Shown: positions 10,331 through 21,640, counted from the stretch's first letter. The stretch: 64,000 bases of DNA from Plazaster borealis (GCA_021014325.1 JAJGQC010000734.1:65001-129000); one strand, 5' to 3'. Notes: generated by a model not told the origin, from the letters alone. A program made the numbers and translations.

Positions 10331-10582
10331 TCCAAGGACCTCGTTTCAATTCAGCTTACTTTGGCCAAAGTTCCAAAATTTGGGTCCAGAATGCCCCCAC
10401 AGTTTTGAAAAATCCTGGGGAGAACCCTGGGTCCTATTTTAGAATGCCGAAGTCTTGTCACAAGTTTTGCAGAGAATACTATATTGCTTAATATAAAGAC
10501 AAGGTCAAAGGTCGGCCAGCAAGAAAGAGTACTTTGGTTTTAAAGAATGTGTTCATTCTAATCATGTAGTTTTAAAAATACA

Positions 10583-10969
10583 TTTAAAGGCACTGAACAC
10601 TTTTGGTAATTACTCAAAATATATATTAGCATAAAAACTTACCTAGTAACTAGCAGTGGAGAGCTGTTGATAGTATAAAACATTGTGAGAAACAACTCCC
10701 TCTGAAGTAATGTAGTTTTTGAGAAAAAGGTATTTTCTCACTAACATATTTGAATCTGAAAAAGACTTCAGGCCTGAAGCCTTTTTCAGGCATCTGAAAG
10801 CACACAAATTTGTGCAACAAGGATGTTTTTTCTTTCATTATTTTCATGCAACTTCGATGACCAACTGGGCCCAAATTTTCAGATGTTTATTACTTTATGC
10901 ATATGTTGGGATACACGAAGTGAGAATACTGGTCTTTGACAATTACCAAACGTGTCCAGTACCTTTAAA
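10583..10969. mobile_element. MITE family A, copy 1
   Basis: Its ends are TTTAAAGGCACTGAACAC at the left and GTGTCCAGTACCTTTAAA at the right, and it is 387 bp long. Much of each arm is mutually complementary (AACTACTCCCTCTGAAG..TTTCTCA type sequence). A second copy is at 13832-14205 and a third at 52341-52713. All lack coding capacity. Confidence 0.8.
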
Positions 10970-11279
10970 AAAAATTATTTTAGACAAAACGATTTACAAA
11001 TGGTTTACCTACAGTCGAAGCTATAAAATAGCAAAGGCACAAACCTACCTGTCATTTTGTGTTTGTTTTTAAACAAGAACAATAAAATATCTTTCACATT
11101 TGATGAGATGGTTGTTATTGTCTTTTTTGTTGTTTGGCTTTTGTTTTGTTTTCATTATTTTAGAACAGTTTTTGTTTGGAAAGAGTAGATGATGGGAGAA
11201 GACATTAATCTAAGAGGAATATAAAAAGAGATTGAACATTGAGAAATGCTAATGTCGATTGATTGTCTGGTTTGGAAAT

Positions 11280-11700
11280 TAAATGGGGGGTGGGTGGGGA
11301 TATTGGTATAAGCATGATCAAAAATGTGGGGGTAGTTATAAGAATGATCTAAAATGAGGGGGGGGGGTAGGTATAAGATTGATCAAAAATAGGGGGGGTG
11401 GTTAGGTATAAGAATGATCAAAAATAGGGGGGGTAGGTATAAGAATGATCAAAATTGGGGGTAGGTATAAGAATGATCAAAGATGGGGGAGGGTAAGTAT
11501 AGAAAGATCAAAAATGAGGGGAGAATCTCCCCCCCCCATTTTTGATCTTTCTATACTTACAGAATTAAGAATGATGAAATAGAGGAGGGGATAATGAAAC
11601 AAATTGGGAGGGGCAAGGTATAAGAATGATCAGGAGGGGGTACTTGGTAATATTGACAAAAAAGGGGGGGTATGAGTGATCAAAGTAGGGGAGGGTAAAC
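11280..11700. repeat. G-rich minisatellite, unit GTATAAGAATGATCAAAAATGGGGG
   Basis: Around ten imperfect units of about 28-40 bp with G runs of 4 to 10 on the plus strand. The runs could form G-quadruplexes. Units are irregular in length because of the homopolymers. Confidence 0.75.
11494..11559. repeat. Long hairpin inside the G-rich minisatellite
   Basis: TAAGTATAGAAAGATCAAAAAT at 11494 is repeated in inverted orientation, ending CTATACTTA at 11559. The arms enclose GAGGGGAGAATCTCCCC. One unit of the array seems to have been copied in reverse. Confidence 0.85.
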
Positions 11701-12705
11701 CTATAAGGATCATTCAAATCTTCATAAAATGAGTTGACCTTTTATAAGCTACTTCAGCCCCTCGCAATACGGAACTTTCTATGCTGTTACTACCACCATG
11801 TCCCCTGTGTACGGTAGTAATAATGAAAACTGATTCCTTACATACAGGATCAGCCTATACCCTTCAAACCTCCTTTCTATTTTAATTTTTTTTAAAGGAA
11901 AAACAAGACAGCTGCAACATAATAATTGTATTATTTTTCCTCAACTGTCTTGAAATAATAGCAGGCTATACATTATATACATCAGAAATTATATGAAAAT
12001 GGGAAATCAAGCACCCAAGGTTTATTTTCAACCAAACACCCCCCTGATGAAAAGTGCTAGGTCCCCATATTTATTCGGGAAATATCCCTCCGCCTCCTAG
12101 ATTTTACTGTTGGAAACAAAAAGCTTTTGCCATTTATTTTGGGAATCAGCAATCCAAGTTCAATTATTTGACAGAAATATATTTTTAAATGTGAAAATAC
12201 CTTTGAATAAACTTTTAAAAAGAAAAATGTTTAGGAACTTGATGATCTCGGCGTAGGTATTTGATTTTTGGGGCTCGCTGTGGTGAAATGCGGTCGTTTC
12301 GAAAAGATTGCGCTAATCTCTAACACACGTGTGTGTGGAAAATTGTCAAGCTTCAGACGACGGGAAAACCACCCAAAATTGCACTTGTTGATTCACATGG
12401 AAAAGTTGGCACATTCTACAAGTATTGGAGAACATTCTGGTAAGTTTTTGTTTGTTTTTTGAATCGTTATTTTTGATATAAATGATTTTTTTTCTCCGGC
12501 CTTGTTATTTTTTGGACGGTCCGTGAAACTGAAAACCCTAATTATATATTGTTTGTTTGGTTTTTGAGGATTTTTTTTTTTTTTTGAGGGGGGTGATCAA
12601 AGACAAATATGTTCACACCCAAAAATGAGAGTTAAACTTACCTATAGTCGATTTTGATTGTGTTGTTTAGCCTATAACTTGATATTTGAAATAAAGTTGC
12701 ATCCC
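11701..12705. other. Intergenic, nothing recognised
   Basis: AT-rich with poly-T runs (12567-12582). A 64-codon frame at 12268-12462 is followed by GTAAGT-like sequence but has no recognisable domain. It lies just outside the long-TIR element. Confidence 0.35.
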
Positions 12706-12714
12706 CTAAGGGGG

Positions 12715-13382
12715 TAGTTGCGATAATCGTAACCCTCCTCCCGACGGTCGGAACGACCGGAGGGTTACGAGTTAGACAATGGCAATATGGTGCGAAATGT
12801 GAAATGTGAAAAAAAATCGAGACTTGTGACCAGATTTGCCCAATTTTTACCACTTTCAAAAATCATGACCCACATTCCAAGAACACGGATTTGATCTTGA
12901 ATGTGTAATGAATCCATTCATAACACTCAAAACATCATTGAAAAAATATTTAGAAGAAAAAAAAGACAAAAACTTACCGGAGACTGAGTGAACATGGTGA
13001 AGTGCCAAGCGTAGACGAGACGAATACCAGACCACTCTGGAGCAGACTGGATGAACATTTAAACCATGCACTTTTCGACCAATCAGCGTAAACCTGGGAA
13101 AAACAGACTTGGGTGGAGCTTCGGCTGTAACCCGCTAACCGGCTATTCCCACTTCCGGACTCACTGCACTGGTGTGCTTGTTGTATTATTGTCTTGTACA
13201 TGTACATACATGTAAAACAACGTACTTGTTACTGTACACTGTACATGTACATCGAACGTGTACTGTGTGCACGTGTGTGCATACAATGTATCGGGCGAAT
13301 TAGCCACGCATTGTAATATCCGTACATTATGAGTAGGCATATGGATGTGTGTGTTGTTTATTAGGCTTGCAGGGGGGGGGGC
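12715..13382. repeat. Left terminal inverted repeat of the MULE-like element
   Basis: About 668 bp, inverted relative to 16902-17576. Near the tip is an internal hairpin, GTAACCCTCC pairing with GGAGGGTTAC (12730-12769). The inner boundary is a G run at 13372-13381 directly followed by GCGTCAA and a C run, a G/C hairpin that may have promoted rearrangement. Antisense and sense frames of 71-77 codons in both arms are equal because the arms are equal, not because they are genes. Confidence 0.9.
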
Positions 13383-13398
13383 GTCAACCCCCCCCCCC
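13372..13398. repeat. G10-GCGTCAA-C11 hairpin
   Basis: A run of G, a short loop and a run of C form a perfect hairpin at the inner edge of the left TIR. The matching place in the right TIR has only the C run (16902-16910). Confidence 0.85.
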
Positions 13399-13831
13399 TC
13401 ATGGTACGGGCCCGTGTGATCAAGTAATCTAAATAAGAACCGTTTGTATATATTTTTTTAAATGTGTGTCATTAGAAGAAATGTAAATATCCATACCAAT
13501 TCAAGCGTGTTTGCCAATTCCTTGTTTTTGCAAATGGATAAGTTGCACATCTGGCTGCAATTAAAATGGCTTGAGAGGCAATCATCTCAAGAACCTAACT
13601 GTGAATTTGTACACTTGCATCGTATGTTAGGTAGAAATAGTTGTCACTGGCCGGCAATTTATTAGTTCAAACGATATTTTTGGGGGATGCTTTATCGGTC
13701 ACACTAAAACATCTTGTACATCTTTTGAAAGTTTCACCCCATTGGACTACTTTTTAAAATGGTGTGGAGGACCATCGTCAGTCTTAGACATTTGTTTACC
13801 CGTTGTATGAATTGTTTATTTATTTTATCCA

Positions 13832-14205
13832 TTAAAGGCATCGTACACGTTTGGAAATTGTCAAAGACCAGTGTTCTCACTTGGTGTATCCCAACATATG
13901 CATAAAATAACAAGTCTGTGAAAATTAGGGCTCAATTGGTCATCGAAGTTGCAAGAAAACGATGAAAGAATAAAGCCCTTGTTGTACAAATCTGTGTGCT
14001 TTCAGATAGAATGATAAAAACTTCTTGCAAGAAGTTTTTATTATTTTAGTGAGAAATTACCTCTTTCTCAAAAACTACGTTACTTCAGAGGGAGTCGTTT
14101 CACACAAGTTTTATACTATCAACAGCTCTCTGTTGCTCGTTACCAAGTCAGTTTTTATGCTAATATATATTTTGAGTAGTACCAAACGTGTACGATGCCT
14201 TTAAA
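13832..14205. mobile_element. MITE family A, copy 2, inside the MULE-like element
   Basis: Ends are ATTAAAGGCATCGTACACG and CGTGTACGATGCCTTTAAA. It is in opposite orientation to the copy at 10583-10969. It contains a small inverted repeat AAAAACTTCTTGC/GCAAGAAGTTTTT at about 14017-14040. Confidence 0.8.
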
Positions 14206-14969
14206 TAAAAATCTCCCACTTACTTATTCGTAAAGTAAATATCGCAATAGACACCTTATACATGTAGTCTTATTGTTGTTATGTTTTTCCGGTCAACATA
14301 TTCATAGTCACTGGTTCTCTTCCCAGGTTTCCAATGACAACCGACCCTTTCCATTGATGAATTGAAAGTGTGTGTAAACTTTGTTTTTAATGAAATCACT
14401 TAATAGTTCGTGTGTGTTTTACCGTTTTTGAATTAAATGAGCTAGTCACATTTTCCAACTTAACGTTGTGTTCCAGAATCTTATCTGTTGTTTTCAGACC
14501 TTAACATTATCGCCCTTACATTTCGTATACTACATAAATACATGACTGATAAGTGGATCGAGTCTTGAACAATTACAGACTCTTTACATCCCAGAGCAGA
14601 AGCATTTGAAAATTATAATGAAAATAAATTTCTTCAACTCACATGAGGGCCATCCAAAGTTTTAATCAGTTCAACGGTCCAGCATGCATAGAATGACGGG
14701 AGGGGATCGGAGATCACTTTTAACGACTTTATGACTACAATGTTTATATTTAAATGATGTGTTTAATTTTTGAAAGAGAAATGTTGATAAATACTATACT
14801 ATTTCGGGATTGAACTCCTCAAAAGACTAGGACTCTCTTTACAACCAGAAAAAGTGTTGACAACTTCGGCGGCCCTCACACGAGAGGGAACGGGAACTTA
14901 TATGAGCATTTTGTCAAGGCCTCCCGGCTTGGACACAGAGTAAACAGCGGAGCGACTGCATGGAACGCG

Positions 14970-15167
14970 CATCATTCGTACCTTTGTTTCTGTGCATCTT
15001 TGTTGTGATGATCAAACAACAACGTGCTACATAATTATGCCAAATTGGTTGAATCACCATCACTAAAATATTAATTTAAAAATAATAATAATTTAAAAAG
15101 TCATCTATTGTGAGTCTATTGTCTATTGCCGATCACATCAGAGCAGAGTAAGTTACAAACTTACCGC
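14970..15167. repeat. 198-bp direct repeat, copy 1
   Basis: CATCATTCGTACCTTTG through CAAACTTACCGCCCC. The second copy at 16705-16902 runs straight into the C-rich edge of the right TIR. The pair brackets the RecQ-like exons. Confidence 0.85.
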
Positions 15168-15182
15168 CCCGCGTGGTCTCAC

Positions 15183-16158
15183 CTTCGTGTCGCTTGGGAT
15201 CGCGGCTCTACGGAGCTGTCCAAGCCACGAAGGCCTTGAAAAAAGCCTAGGAACTACTGTACAACGGGTTATTTTGTTTACTGTAGGCCTACCATGCTGG
15301 CAGCATGTGTACTTCATCGAAGGCTATGACAACCAGTTTAGCCCGATAGCCTTCGGTATTGATGACATTAATCCATGATGGGAGCCCTTCCGGTGTCATC
15401 AGAACTACCTGGGCATTTCCTGACTTCACACCTGTACACAAGACACAAGTGTTAGTTTTTATACAATGAAATAACAACAATGACAAAACAACTAAACGTC
15501 TTTATTTTTAAAAACAGTCTAAAAATTCAAGTATTCCAATTTATTAAGATGGGTGAACAAATATTGTACAGATAGCACATTCATACATAGCTTTGAGATG
15601 CATTTATTTTATTTGGTTTGTATAAATACAGTACATACTTTTCATCAAATTCTTAATTGTGATTTCCCGGACCGACCCTTATTTTGACGCCGCGACACCT
15701 GTTGGCTTAAAGAAAAAACGACAAAAATAAATCAAAACAAAAGACAATTGCACCAGGAGACTACTTTCGCCAATTTAACATGTTTAAAACAAAATTGACT
15801 GAAATACAAACCAGACTTAAAGATTTTGATAAAACTAAATGAGAAACTTAAAATCAACTTACTTTTTACATCATCGGATGTGTTTTCCTCCATGAGGCGA
15901 CGGCTGAAATGCCCATTTTTCTCAGAGACTGCACTTGGTCGGCCATTAAAGCCCTCAAGGGGGAGATGACAAGTGCAACCCCACCATCTTTCAAAAGGGG
16001 TGGTATTGCAAACGTCAACGTTTTCCCGAATCCAGTTGGCAGAACTCCAAGAACGTGTTTTTATCTATTATGTGTTGAATAATTTTCTCCTGTTCGTATT
16101 TTAATTTAGCCGGTAATAATGGGTATTGTTTTCTAAGATTGTCATATGCTGCATCCAT
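15183..16158 (-). pseudogene. RecQ-like DNA helicase fragment, three exons
   Basis: Three minus-strand exons with GT/AG borders: 15863-16158, 15293-15431 and 15183-15256. Exon 1 has motif I, VLPTGFGKTLTF, and motif Ia, VISPLRALMADQVQSLRKMG. Exon 2 contains QVVLMTPEGLPSW and motif II as VIAFDEVHMLPAW (DEVH in place of the usual DEAH). Exon 3 ends LGQLRRAAIPSDTK. The order is that of superfamily 2 RecQ-type helicases, which unwind DNA 3'-5'. Exon 1 has two frame breaks, each cured by one extra base in AAAAA or CC; exon 3 has one more. Motifs III-VI and the RQC region are absent. A candidate ATG at 16158 starts MDAAYDNLRKQYP. Because introns are kept, the piece came from genomic DNA, not from an mRNA copy. 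Confidence 0.72.
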
Positions 16159-16901
16159 TCTTTTTTCTGCTACCAAGTGACGGGAACACTATAGTTGTGA
16201 GTCGTTTGCTCAATGTACTATAGACCTGCGTGCATAAACCTTGCATGTAAATTGAGTTGCTTATCAAGGCATCAATTTGAATCTTAGTGGCTCCAAAGTG
16301 AATAAATCAAGCTCAAGGCGGTAGACCTATTACTATTTTTATAAGTGCCCTGAATACACAGCTCTCCACAACTCACAAACGAAATAGCTCCCGCATAACA
16401 AGTGCCATTAAAGATCCTGCACAGACTTTTATCAATCTTGTGAAAACTATATAATTTTATAATACAAAATCAAGATTGTATTTCATTGTTGTAGATGGTC
16501 CTTGCTCTATGTTTAAAGTGGAGTCAGCAGGGACATCTATACGTGTCAATCGATACGAACTGATAATGCATAATTTGTAGCACATTAGAGTAAGTGAGCA
16601 ATGAGACTTATCATTTATGGTACATTCTATTGTAGCAATCACATAGTGACACGAAAATAAAATTTCAAGAAAAGTTTTAATACAAAATTTGAACATCAAT
16701 AAAACATCATTCGTAACTTTGTTTCTGTGCAACAGTGAGGGATGATCAAACAACAACGTGCTACATAATTATGCCAAATTGGTTGAATCACCTTCACTAA
16801 AATATTAACTTAAAAATAATAATAATTTAAAAAGTCATCTATTGTGAGTCTATTGTCTATTGCCGATCACATCAGAGCAGAGTAAGTTACAAACTTACCG
16901 C

Positions 16902-17576
16902 CCCCCCCCTGCAAGCCTAATAAACAACACACACATCCATATGCCTACTCATAATGTACGGATATTACAATGCGTGGCTAATTAGCCCGATACATTGTAT
17001 GCACACACGTGCACACAGTACACACCGTACACGTTCGATGTACATGTACAGTGTACAGTAACAAGTACGTTGTTTTACATGTATGTACATGTACAAGACA
17101 ATAATACAACAAGCACACCAGTGCAGTGAGTCCCGAAGTGGGAATAGCCGGTTAGCGGGTTACAGCCGAAGCTCCACCCAAGTCTGTTTTTCCCAGGTTT
17201 ACGCTGATTGGTCGAAAAGTGCATGGTTTAAATGTTCATCCAGTCTGCTCCAGAGTGGTCTGGTATTCGTCTCGTCTACGCTTGGCACTTCACCATGTTC
17301 ACTCAGTCTCCGGTAAGTTTTTGTCTTTTTTTTCTTCTAAATATTTTTTCAATGATGTTTTGAGTGTTATGAATGGATTCATTACACATTCAAGATCAAA
17401 TCCGTGTTCTTGGAATGTGGGTCATGATTTTTGAAAGTGGTAAAAATTGGGCAAATCTGGTCACAAGTCTCGATTTTTTTTTCACATTTCACATTTCGCA
17501 CCATATTGCCATTGTCTAACTCGTAACCCTCCGGTCGTTCCGACCGTCGGGAGGAGGGTTACGATTATCGCAACTA
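16902..17576. repeat. Right terminal inverted repeat of the MULE-like element
   Basis: Inverted copy of 12715-13382. It ends CGCAACTA at 17576 followed by the CTAAGGGGG duplication. Small differences from the left arm include GTACACACCG versus a shorter form near 17025. Confidence 0.9.
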
Positions 17577-17611
17577 CTAAGGGGGGTGGTCCCTGGTACT
17601 GCTGTTCTAAG

Positions 17612-17822
17612 ACTTGGGTGTGATCCTTGGTTGAATGGCAGTATCAGGTTGTAACTTCTGAACTGGCGCCTCCAAACTAAGAGATATTGCCAAAATAGGG
17701 AGACCGCCAACATTTTGGGGCTAAATGGCTCAGTTGGTGGAGCACTGACTCGATAATCCGGAGGTAATCCGGAGGTAATCCGGAGGTCGCAGGTCCAAAT
17801 CTCTTTCCAGTCAATTTCCAAA
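17612..17822 (+). mobile_element. SINE-like element, family S, copy 2
   Basis: Starts ACTTGGGTGTGATCC. The tRNA-like part has A box TGGCTCAGTTGGTGGAGC and a weak B box GCAGGTCCAAATC, ending CCAGTCAATTTCC. AATCCGGAGGT is repeated three times between the boxes, a local expansion in this copy only. It lies next to the right end of the MULE-like element. Confidence 0.7.
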
Positions 17823-18468
17823 ACTGTTTATTAACTTTTATAGGTATATTTGTTTTATAGCTCAATGTTTTATCTGTTTTTCTATTTAAATTTACACACG
17901 GACAAAACTTTATGTTTTTGTTTGTTTGACCTCCACAATGCACAGATGGTGCTTCTTTGTGTCAGTACCTTTTTTAAAAAACTTTTAAAAAAATGTCACA
18001 GAAGTGCCTCCTATAAGAAAATCAGTCTTTTCCCTTAACAATGGTCCTCTGGCAAAATTTGCCAGTTATAGCACCTTCGGGACCATTCCTATTCCAAGGG
18101 GTGCCATGGTCACTGGTCATGGTGGTCTGGCTTGCTAGGTCAGTGTTAAAAAGGATTTATATGAAATATGGACACATGCAAAAGCGGAGTAACTTGGAAA
18201 TGACAAGCTAACTGGTCCTGCTGGAAATGTTTAGGCCAAACTCTGAAAATAGTACATCTTAACTACACCCCTAAACTTAGATTTATCTTACACTGCTGCT
18301 GGCAAGGATGTTGTTTTTTTACCCAGACTTAAACTATAAACAACGTGAAACTTTATGTTTTCTTGCAAAGAACAACCAATCTTACATTTAACATCTATGA
18401 AAATATTTGCAGGCATTACTATGACACCCAAATTCCTTAAATTTATTTTTTTATTCAACTTTCAAATT
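17823..18468. other. Intergenic, nothing recognised
   Basis: AT-rich sequence without a supported gene or repeat. Confidence 0.4.
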
Positions 18469-19419
18469 CAGGGCTTGAATTTGGGGAAAATCCACATGAC
18501 CGCAGGGCTTTGTTGCTGAGTATTTTTACTGGACCGGAACATTTTTTACAAAACCAAAGTCATATGAGAAGAAAAAATCCCAAACGCCACAAAAACACAC
18601 CAAAAGTTAACTTGTTTTTTCATACTTCTGCGCCTGTGCAAGTTTTTCACTTGCAGATTGCTTAAAACAGGCAGTTTTTTGCTTTGAAACCCCTTTGATA
18701 AATTTCCACATACCTTCTTTTTACACGATGTTTGCTGCCATAGAAAAAATGAAATAAGTTTTGACGATCGTTTGGACAGGACAACAACGTTGTCAAAATT
18801 TAACATACGAAGCATGAAAAGACGTGTGGAAACAAGACGTTACTTTTAATCCATGCAACACAGGGATGTGTGGTGTTGAAAGAATACAACCTATACGTCA
18901 TTAATACGATTTCAACACTGTATAATTCGTTGGTGTAAGGTATCAGACTTTAAAGTGACATCATGACATGCACATGGTCAGTGGTAATCGATCGAAGCAC
19001 TGTTCTGTGGTGTTCCGCCGGGCACCAGTACAAACATCACGTATGCACGGAGGGTGCTGTTCGCTCGTCCCTGGTTGCCTAAAGCATGGTTTGAGCCCAG
19101 TGCAGTGGTCGTGGGCATGAGCAAACTGGATAGGGAACTTTGCGGCACGTAGAACGGTTGGCGGGTTTGATGTTCCGCGCTCAGAAATAATTTTACGACA
19201 ACAAATAAAACAAAACAAATTCAAACTGAGATTTAAATACATTTATTTAATGAAAGATTATTCATTTCATGTTAATAATAATACTTTTATTATGTAAAAA
19301 AAACAAACCAAAAACACAAGACCGCCGGACTTGTTAAAGTTTACAAGTACAAAGTTTACTGGACCGACGCTAAAATCACTGGCCTCGGACCTGTGGTCCA
19401 GTGTTAATTTTGAGCCCTG
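18469..19419. mobile_element. Candidate hAT-like element with CAGGGCTT ends, long form
   Basis: Left end CAGGGCTTGAATTTGG, right end TTAATTTTGAGCCCTG. Similar ends occur in a 346-bp element at 54453-54798, which shares TGGATTTTCCC and TTTACTGGAC blocks. No transposase reading frame was found. An exact target duplication is not visible. Confidence 0.55.
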
Positions 19420-20264
19420 CAAATCAAGTTTTCTTTAAATGTTAGATCCATCATTACTGTTGAATGATGACTGTAACATTCAATCTGATCCCCACTGCCA
19501 GCATGTCCAGCAAGTTTACAAATTGAAACCTTTCCTCAACCTTAGCCTTTACCCCCAAAATTCGCCTACATTTTCAGTGAATGATTTCCCATGCATAGCA
19601 AAATGCTACACAAAATGTATCAGTTGCTACTCAAAAATCATCATTTGCTACTGAATAGCATCAGTGTGTACAAAACATGTTCAGTCCAAATATTTTACTA
19701 CACAAATTGCTTAATTTAAGATCATTCCCTAATTGGTATGCTACACAATTATTACTAGTTATTATTATGCTCCCATCTTCACTTAGTTTCATTTGATAGA
19801 AAATAAAGGTTGTCAGTTGGATTGAGCCGACGCCAGTTTTTGGTTGTCCTGGGCATTGGGCGATAGGATTTGTCAACCCCTGGGTTTAAATGTGTGTATT
19901 TTGTTATTCCATGGAGAGACCTCCATGAATTACTCACACATGAACAACATTTATTTCAAAACGATGCACTTAGGTTTTTAATACAAACTTATAGGGCATG
20001 TATATAAGCTTCAAAATGGCAGGAAAAAACAGCTCTCTATAGGTGCTGTACTCTTTGAGATATGGACGTTTTAATTTAAAGGTATCACTAATTAGCTATA
20101 AGTTTGTTAGCGTGTATCTCACTAATTAAGAGGCCTACATGCTGTTTCTTCTGAGTCCCAATCGATCCCTACAATTTGAAACAAATCTGAGAGGTCAAGG
20201 GAAATTCTTGGTTGATTTGACATGGAATGACCCCTATTATTTCATTCCTTTTCCTTCACAACAG
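19420..20264. other. Intergenic, nothing recognised
   Basis: No repeat or coding exon could be supported. Frames at 19439-19654 and 20139-20363 look like chance frames, except that the second overlaps the exon starting at 20289. Confidence 0.35.
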
Positions 20265-20288
20265 ATAAATCCATTAGTGATGAAACAG

Positions 20289-20508
20289 GGACCTGAGATG
20301 TTCTTTAGAGGGCACCCCTCTGAAATCATCATGGAGCTGCATCACCCTCTGCAGGATATCTGAATCAACTGACACTCCGCCCAAGAGTCAACTGACCCTC
20401 TGCCCAAGAGTCAACTGACCCTCTGCCCAAGGGTCAACTGACCCTCTGCCCAAGAGTCACTCCGCCCAAGCCCCAAGCATGAACGTTAGCAATCTCAAGG
20501 AACCAAAG
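20289..20508 (+). other. Duplicated exon-like block, pair 1, copy 1
   Basis: An acceptor GATGAAACAG precedes GGACCTGAGATGTTCTTTAG; the block ends ACCAAAG|GTATGATAAAC. A second block at 22139-22331 has the same acceptor context, the same first words (CCTGAGATG.T.CTTAGAGG) and the same donor (CAAAG|GTATGATGAAC). Inside this copy a 23-bp unit AGTCAACTGACCCTCTGCCCAAG is repeated about three times (20385-20455). The frame stops early, so it may be a UTR or non-coding exon. Confidence 0.5.
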
Positions 20509-21295
20509 GTATGATAAACACAATTGTTTCCTTCCCATTCAAACATCAGGCATCCCACCTCGCTGCGCAGCGACCGCCTCACTCAATTTTGTTTGTATCA
20601 CCACCTTGCTGTGAAAGTTTGCTGTTAAAGGGATAACAAAAAATTCATTTTGTGTCATTTGAGAGCTATTTCCTTGATTTGCCCTCAACTTTTTCAGTGA
20701 CCGGCCAGCTAGACCAGTTATACTGTATAGCTTGTCATTTAAATTATGCACATGACGTCATTTGAGTAGGGCGCCCTCGGCTAGAGGTCAAAAGGGGATG
20801 CTCATCGGCTGAGTCCGCAATTGCGGTGTGTAAATAGACCAATGTGCGTTTTCCATTGTTTCATCATCGTTTTACCTGTAAGACGGAGGCATGATGACGT
20901 TGATGCATAAGGTCCATAGTTTGCCAGCTTTTTCACTGGTCCGTTTGTATGGTACTTGAGTTTAAACCATACAAACAATCATAACAGTTAGTGGTTTATA
21001 GCTTTTGGAAGCAATAAACTAGCCAACAGGACCAGTAGGACAGAATGTAATTGGCTTGTCCTCAGTGTATATAGCTGGCATTTTGCCAACAGACCACTGT
21101 TATGAGGAGAACGCTGTCTATGTATTGAATTGGTTGTGTTGATGGAATACTTGCGCATTGGGTACATTGTTTGCTTCAATCATCAGTTTAAATGTTTGCC
21201 ACCTAGCTTAGTTTATCAGCCATGAAAAATATGGGCGTATGGGGACTCTTTGGTTAAGTAGGGCAGAAGGGGTTGATATATGCACAAAATTTTAC
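20509..21295. other. Intron or intergenic, nothing recognised
   Basis: Mixed sequence with no supported gene. A short palindromic TGACGTCA occurs at 20753-20760. Confidence 0.35.
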
Positions 21296-21640
21296 ACAGA
21301 TTAATAACTATTTCTTATATAGCGCATTTCACAATAACGTCTCAATGCACTTTACATTAGTGCCCTGGTCATTGGGCCAATAACATTCCTGTAATCTTTC
21401 TCAGCTCCTGGGAGTATACAGCCCGAGCTGCCGTGGCGCTCCGAAGGCTTTTCGAACACAGTATCAACCTCTACCCTTGCAGGTACCCATTTATACCCCT
21501 GGGTGAAGAGAAGCAATTATAGTGAAGTATCTTGCTCAAGGATACAAGTGTCATGACCAGTATTTGAACCAACACCCCGATGACTTAACCATTGGAACTT
21601 GAATGCGATGCTCTAAACCGCTCGGCCACATGACACCCCG
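21296..21640 (-). mobile_element. tRNA-derived SINE (Ser/Leu-like head)
   Basis: Read on the minus strand it starts GGGGTGTCATGTGGCCGAGCGG, a type II tRNA-like head with A box TGGCCGAGCGGTTTAGAGC and B box GGTTCAAATAC, continues with TTGAGCAAGATACTTCACTA, and ends GCGCTATATAAGAAATAG. Head and tail style are shared with the plus-strand element at 23971-24395. Confidence 0.75.

Larger units (their letters stand above)
7506..10440. repeat. Repeat R2, copy split by the Penelope-like element
   Basis: The left part (7506 to about 7570) begins CAGGGTTCTCCCTATGCAC. The right part (about 10317-10440) reads ACATTCCAAGGACCTCGTTTC and onward. Both align in order with one continuous copy at 22388-22726. 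The sequence between them is the retroelement, so R2 was present first. Confidence 0.7.
12706..17585. mobile_element. Mutator-like long-TIR element carrying a RecQ-like gene fragment
   Basis: The element spans 12715-17576 (4862 bp). Its left arm (12715-13382) and right arm (16902-17576) are near-perfect inverted copies of about 670 bp, starting TAGTTGCGATAATCGTAACC. CTAAGGGGG occurs immediately outside both ends (12706-12714 and 17577-17585), a 9-bp target duplication. Long TIRs with 9-bp duplications are the hallmark of Mutator-like elements. I see no MULE transposase. The interior instead has spliced exons of a RecQ-like helicase on the minus strand, flanked by a 198-bp direct repeat (14970-15167 and 16705-16902), and a family-A MITE. 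The layout resembles a Pack-MULE, a non-autonomous element that has captured host gene pieces. Confidence 0.8.

Noticed and set aside
12974..17316. Identical 77- and 71-codon frames at 12856-13207 (-) and 17083-17434 (+)
   Set aside because: They are identical because they lie in the two inverted termini of one element. No domain was recognised.
18961..19242. 93-codon minus-strand frame
   Set aside because: It lies within the CAGGGCTT-ended element and has no transposase motif or other domain that I can see.
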